A DNA stretch of 64,000 bases, from contig NC_083674.1 of the NCBI RefSeq assembly GCF_030384665.1, positions 372,001-436,000 on the forward strand, in the 5' to 3' direction. Of this stretch, positions 59,832-64,000 are shown piece by piece. The stretch's first letter is position 1. Every line of letters begins with the position of its first letter. Origin of the DNA: Lodderomyces elongisporus (taxonomy: Eukaryota > Ascomycota > Pichiomycetes > Serinales > Debaryomycetaceae). The notes under the pieces were generated by a model. That model ran no database searches. It was not told the origin of the DNA and saw nothing but the letters and a program-made list of their open reading frames with translations. Both the position numbers and the translations under genes were made by a program.

Positions 59832-60969
59832 GATGACCAATATTGTATCAAGAGTAGGTTGTAAATGAAAGAAATTGAAAAAGGAAAAAAAAAACGAAAA
59901 AGATTAACAAAAGGGCAGTGGTTTTGTTGTGTGAAGGAATAAACAGTAATTCCTTATCTGTAGTGTACTAAACTGGGAATTAAATCGGGACCAAATCAAA
60001 TTATTTCATAGAAAAGCAAAATCAAATATAATCAAAATCAGATTAAAATTAGATTAAAGTCAGGTAGATTCAAATCAGTGTGTGTGTCTATTTGTGTGTG
60101 TCTGTGTGTGTGTGTGTGGAATAAATGTGAAGTAAAAGAAATATTAAGGAATCGAAACAACTAAAAATAAACTTGTGATGTGTGGAAACTTCACTGAAGC
60201 TCTTCCTTTTTCAGGTTTGCTTATTATTTTTGATATTGTTGTTTGTTTGTTTCTTTGTTTGTATATGTACAATACGCACTGCAGGTCGTGCAACTGTTGG
60301 GCGTGGGGTTGGGGCGTTGGTACTAAGGAAGAAATATAAAATATAAATCATTTACCCCAAAGAATACCAAAAAAGCCAAGGTTCGTGGAGATTCATCGTG
60401 ATGTAATTGACGACAAGACATTATTCTATACAAAAGAGTCCACGATGATTATAGTACAGACGAAGTTCATTCAGAAACATTAAAAGGTCTAGTAACGATA
60501 AAGATTATTTTTTTTTTACTTCTTTAAAACTTCTACCAATCTAGTATAAAATCTACTTTGCTGTTGTTGTTGTTGTTGTTGTTTTCTTCTCTCACTCGTT
60601 CTAATTATAGTGTTTAAGCTCTTGTAGCAGAACTATCCTTGAGTCTAGACACTTTGTTTATCAAGTCAGCATTAAAAGAAGAAGATTAAAAAGAAAAAAA
60701 TAATTTTTAACAGAGAAAACATAAATAGTACAACTCATAGATTATGGTCTTGTAAACCTAGAATGTATGTGTGGAGAAGGGAGAGTGTTGCCTTATGAAT
60801 TGTTAAAGAGTCAACAAAGTTCATGGACCAAAGACCTTTTAAAGAGACAAAAGAAGGAGAAGGAGAATGAGAAGAATAAAACCAAAACCAAAACAAACTG
60901 ATACAAAAGAGAAAGGGAGACAGAGAGAGAGACAAATGGAAAAAAAAATTAAGATCAAAAAAAAATGTT
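59832..60969. other. 1.1-kb intergenic region between ATG18 and tRNA-Pro
   Basis: It holds a set of AAATCAAAT-type repeats at about 59990-60075, (GT)n at 60078-60118 and (TTG)n near 60560-60582. A less AT-rich part at about 60270-60440 has short mirror segments (CATCGTGATG, CACGATGAT) but I cannot assign an RNA. No coding frame is convincing. Confidence 0.5.
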
Positions 60970-61068
60970 GGGGCGAACTGGGAATCGAACCCAGGGCCTC
61001 TTCGAAATTTATTGCTCAGGTTGTTGAGAATACCCAAACGAAGAATCATACCACTAGACCATTCGCCC
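60970..61068 (-). tRNA. tRNA-Pro (anticodon TGG) with a 27-nt intron
   Basis: On the minus strand acceptor GGGCGAA pairs with TTCGCCC (one mismatch-free helix, discriminator C). D arm GGTCTAGTGGTATGATT, anticodon stem CTTCG/CGAAG with loop TTTGGGT, T arm CTGGG/CCCAG with loop TTCGATT. The intron lies after base 37, at 61006-61032, the canonical place. Spliced length 72 nt. Introns in tRNA-Pro(TGG) are common in yeasts. Confidence 0.96.
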
Positions 61069-62112
61069 AATTTGATGTCTGATGAAAGAGCTTACAAATT
61101 CCAATAGTGTATATTGCTACTTCTGGTGAAAGTGCTGAAATTTATTGTTTTCACAACAAGTTTTTTGGTTGTTCTTTTCTTATTACTTTATCAAAGTGGA
61201 ACTTATATTATTGCCATATATATGTAGATATCTATCTACATCATTATTTATTGAGATACAGATGAAACGAAATTCGAGCAATACTAAAAAGTAAAAAAAG
61301 TAGAACTAGGAGGAAAATTTGAAAAATTAAAAAAAAAACATTTTAACTAAATTTGGCTTTGATTTAAAGGGAAGTTATTCAAAAAGAACTTGCTAATTGA
61401 CAACACAAGAACCAAAAAAAAAAAAATAATGTACCTCATCTATTGTGGCTACCACTTTTCTATATTCTACAGTTCAAGATAAGTCTATAGCTAGTTCTCT
61501 CAAGTAACAAGATCTTATTCATGATAGGTTGAGGTTCAAAGACCTTTAGAACTTATCCACCATATATTCATGCATACCTATATGTACAATATTTTACTAC
61601 GTAAAAAAAAACCAAAGAAAAAGGGAGTGTCTGTTCAAACTTTTTCAGTACTTCCGCTTCTGCTGACTACTACTTCCAATTTCACTCCCACTCCTACTTC
61701 CAATTCAACTCCCAAACTTTCCCCCTCCCCCCCTCGTACGTCATTTAGAACGAAGCTCAAACCTCGCCCAATCTGGAACTCAAAATTTTTTTTTTTCGTT
61801 ATATTTTTTTTGTTTATATTTTTTCGGCTTGTTTTGTTCGTAAAATTTGTAACACAAAAGTTGAAAGAAAAGGTCAAGATAAAATAAATAGATTATTTAA
61901 AAAGTACTCAACAATACTGTACAAACGAGCTTCAAACGTAATCAATTCTAAAACAAAAGTTTATGATCTGCCTTTACTTTACTTTACTTTTCTTTTTACT
62001 CAATTGTTACTCACTTTTTTTTGTAAAGAATAAAGATAAAGATTAAAAAATAAGAAATAGGGGAAAAGAAGAAACTAGAAAAAGGAACAGCAAAAAAAAA
62101 AACACAAGTGAT
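61069..62112. promoter_or_regulatory. Upstream region of RIC1 and tRNA-Pro
   Basis: 1.04 kb of AT-rich DNA. Near 61220-61240 ATATGTAGATATCTATCTACAT is almost self-complementary. A 105-codon frame (61570-61887) is Pro/Thr- then Phe-rich and not credible. No gene seen. Confidence 0.5.
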
Positions 62113-62946
62113 ATGATCAATGGATGCCCTCGATACTCCATTGATATCGGTAAAGACATAGACGACCAGATATTGGATATCATTCAATTACGCCAACTAT
62201 TAGCATTAGTTACCACTAAAGGAGTCTACATATATAATCTGTACAATTTACTCCCGCTTGCTAGTCATGTTAGATCCCCACTATCAATTGAGGAAAATGG
62301 GCTCAATATAGTGGTAAAGACAAAATTTATTACTGAACTTTCGCTGAAACGGCAGTCAGTATACAATTTATTCATCCAAACAAATCAAAACTTTCTACTC
62401 ATATATCAAATCAAGATTGACTACTCACAATCAGTCTATGAAGTTCTTACTAGGGACAATGGATTAATGCAACTGGGCCTCCCATTGAGTGTTGCTGCCC
62501 AAAAAAGTTCACTTTTTAATATGATCCGTTCAGCTACAAAGGCAATTATCAATGGCACTGAAGAAGTATCACCAAATTTGGAGAATATTGAAAGTTTTCA
62601 AAACGACACCAATGATGATGACCTAGGAGGCTATGAAGTAAACCCCGTCCAATTGTCTATATTCAAACTACTAAAAATAGGATCCGGAAAACAAGAGTTT
62701 TGGCTCAAACCAAACTCTCACGAGCTTTATGTATTTACATACGCAAGCACAGAAATTAGCCAAGAAAATCAGGACTCGCTTCAAGTTGTTGACCTCACAA
62801 CTTTTGAAAGCAAGCTAATCGAACTAGGAAAACTTCTGTGGTATAAGGGAAATGCTGAGAATATGTTTTATAACAAATTTCTTGATTATTTCGTGGTGCA
62901 ACTTCGAGGTCAAAGTCAAGGTACAGAAGCAGCAGCAGCAGCAGTA

Positions 62947-62982
<36 letters not shown>

Positions 62983-63181
62983 TACAAGGTGGTACAATTC
63001 AGAGTCAGTGACCTCGAAACATACAACATCTTGGGAAAACAAAGACTAGACTCTATGGTATTCAACCCAAGAATAGATTTCTTTTATGCATTGTCTAAAG
63101 AAACCGATCTTAATTTGTACAAAATTGACAAAGGCGGTGTCAGCGGTAGAGTTCACAGGAACAACAACCACAACAACAACC

Positions 63182-63212
<31 letters not shown>

Positions 63213-64000
63213 CCACAACAATCACAACTTCAGTAGTAAGATGATTCTTATCAGAAGCTTTCACATCGACACAAAACACTTACAATGGTCGAAATGTGGC
63301 AATTACATTGTGGTACTTGATAAACAAGGATACTGGAAGGTGATTAGTAAATTTGGCAATACACTTTTTGATACTAATGAAATCATAAGTGAACTAGACG
63401 ATAACAAGGATGAAAGCAGAGATTTTTCGTGTGCAAAAAGAGTATTGTATGCAGATGATGGGAATGGTATTTATGTGCTAAGCATAAGGGAGGAGAGCCA
63501 AAAGAAACTATATTACATTCCTTTGCTTAACATTACGAAACCCAATGATATAATTTACGACCAGTCGTACATTACACTTGTTGATGAATACCGCAACCTG
63601 ATAAAATTTCCAATTTTGTCTAAATTCAAAAAATTGATCCAACAGCGCTCACTGGCAGTTCCAATATTGTCATATGCAAATACTGAGCAACTATCACTTT
63701 CCAAGAGTGAAAATAATAACCAGCTTGCCATGTCATACGGTGAGCATTTAGCCGTATCCACTCCTTTTAAAACTTCCGAGTACATCAACCATATACTCTG
63801 GTTCAACTTTAAGAACTTGCACGTCGAGCCAATGAATATTATCCATCAAGTGTGGTTTAAGGACTATTTAATTGTTGTTAATCGAAGGGAAAGGCACTTT
63901 TTAGATGAAAATGATATCAAAGAAGAAGACAATCACTTTATTGATGAGCTCATTGTATTTGATACCTCGCGCACAAAATATGGAATGAGTGGAGAAGATG
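62113..64000 (+). CDS. RIC1: Ric1-like subunit of the Ric1-Rgp1 Ypt6 exchange factor (3' end outside window)
   Basis: 629 codons from the ATG at 62113 and open to the right edge. The N-terminal part has the Ric1 pattern: QLRQLLALVTTKGVYIYNLYN, then LLPLASHVRSPLSIEENGLN and NFLLIYQIKIDY, which build WD-like blades. LQWSKCGNYIVVLDKQGYWKVISKFGNTLFDT is a strong Ric1-type segment. In yeast the complex activates the Golgi GTPase Ypt6 for endosome-to-Golgi transport. Two repeat expansions interrupt the propeller: Ala then poly-Asp (62935-62982), and an Asn/His run (about 63160-63225). The C-terminal RIC1 domain lies outside the window. Confidence 0.75.

Noticed and set aside
61570..61887. 105-codon frame upstream of RIC1
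   Set aside because: Lys-, Pro/Thr- and Phe-rich blocks follow DNA composition; no conserved domain and no good promoter context.

Overview
This is a chromosomal window from a budding yeast of the CTG-Ser clade (Saccharomycotina). The gene set, a TACTAAC-type intron, tRNA structures and AT-rich, microsatellite-filled intergenic DNA all fit. Two in-frame CTG codons in the intact retrotransposon fall where the protein family expects a small residue or Ser, not Leu (16759 and 15868), which supports CUG=Ser. The many low-complexity expansions in housekeeping proteins suggest Lodderomyces elongisporus or a close relative of the C. parapsilosis group; the species is an inference.

Layout. 1-9.3 kb: 3' end of a GPI-anchored Gas/Phr glucanosyltransferase, BFA1, a short divergent FKS-type glucan synthase and a tRNA-Thr. 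9.46-18.1 kb: a complete, very young Ty3/gypsy LTR retrotransposon (identical 454-bp LTRs, AAATC target duplication, gag and pol in a +1 relationship) inserted 120 bp from the tRNA. 19.5-34 kb: PNS1, VPS29, CDC36, FAP7, HMX1, a Cdc13-like telomere protein, an LYR-motif mitochondrial protein and MDM20. 34.0-38.1 kb: a nest of broken retroelements (one Ty3-like LTR, an inverted pol fragment, and a 5'-truncated chromovirus with its 3' LTR) in the MDM20 promoter. 38.6-46.3 kb: GLO1, ECM31, a YOR283W-like histidine phosphatase and an ENA-type Na+/K+ ATPase. 46.3-51.3 kb: a 5-kb gene-poor, microsatellite-rich interval. 51.3-64 kb: a glutaredoxin with an altered active site, GCN20, MGR2, MIC19 (one intron), UBP6, ATG18, a tRNA-Pro with an intron, and the 5' part of RIC1.

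The host genes are unlinked in function, as is usual in yeast: cell wall, mitotic exit, trafficking and autophagy, mRNA turnover, ribosome biogenesis, mitochondria, ion transport, ubiquitin. Several share divergent promoters (CDC36/FAP7, GLO1/ECM31, MGR2/MIC19).

The best leads for a closer look are a composite Ty3/Ty1-like +1 frameshift site in the retrotransposon, a hidden 48-codon in-frame alternative exon inside the MIC19 intron, a glyoxalase I with one of two active sites apparently lost, a CSNS glutaredoxin, and the inverted retroelement nest.
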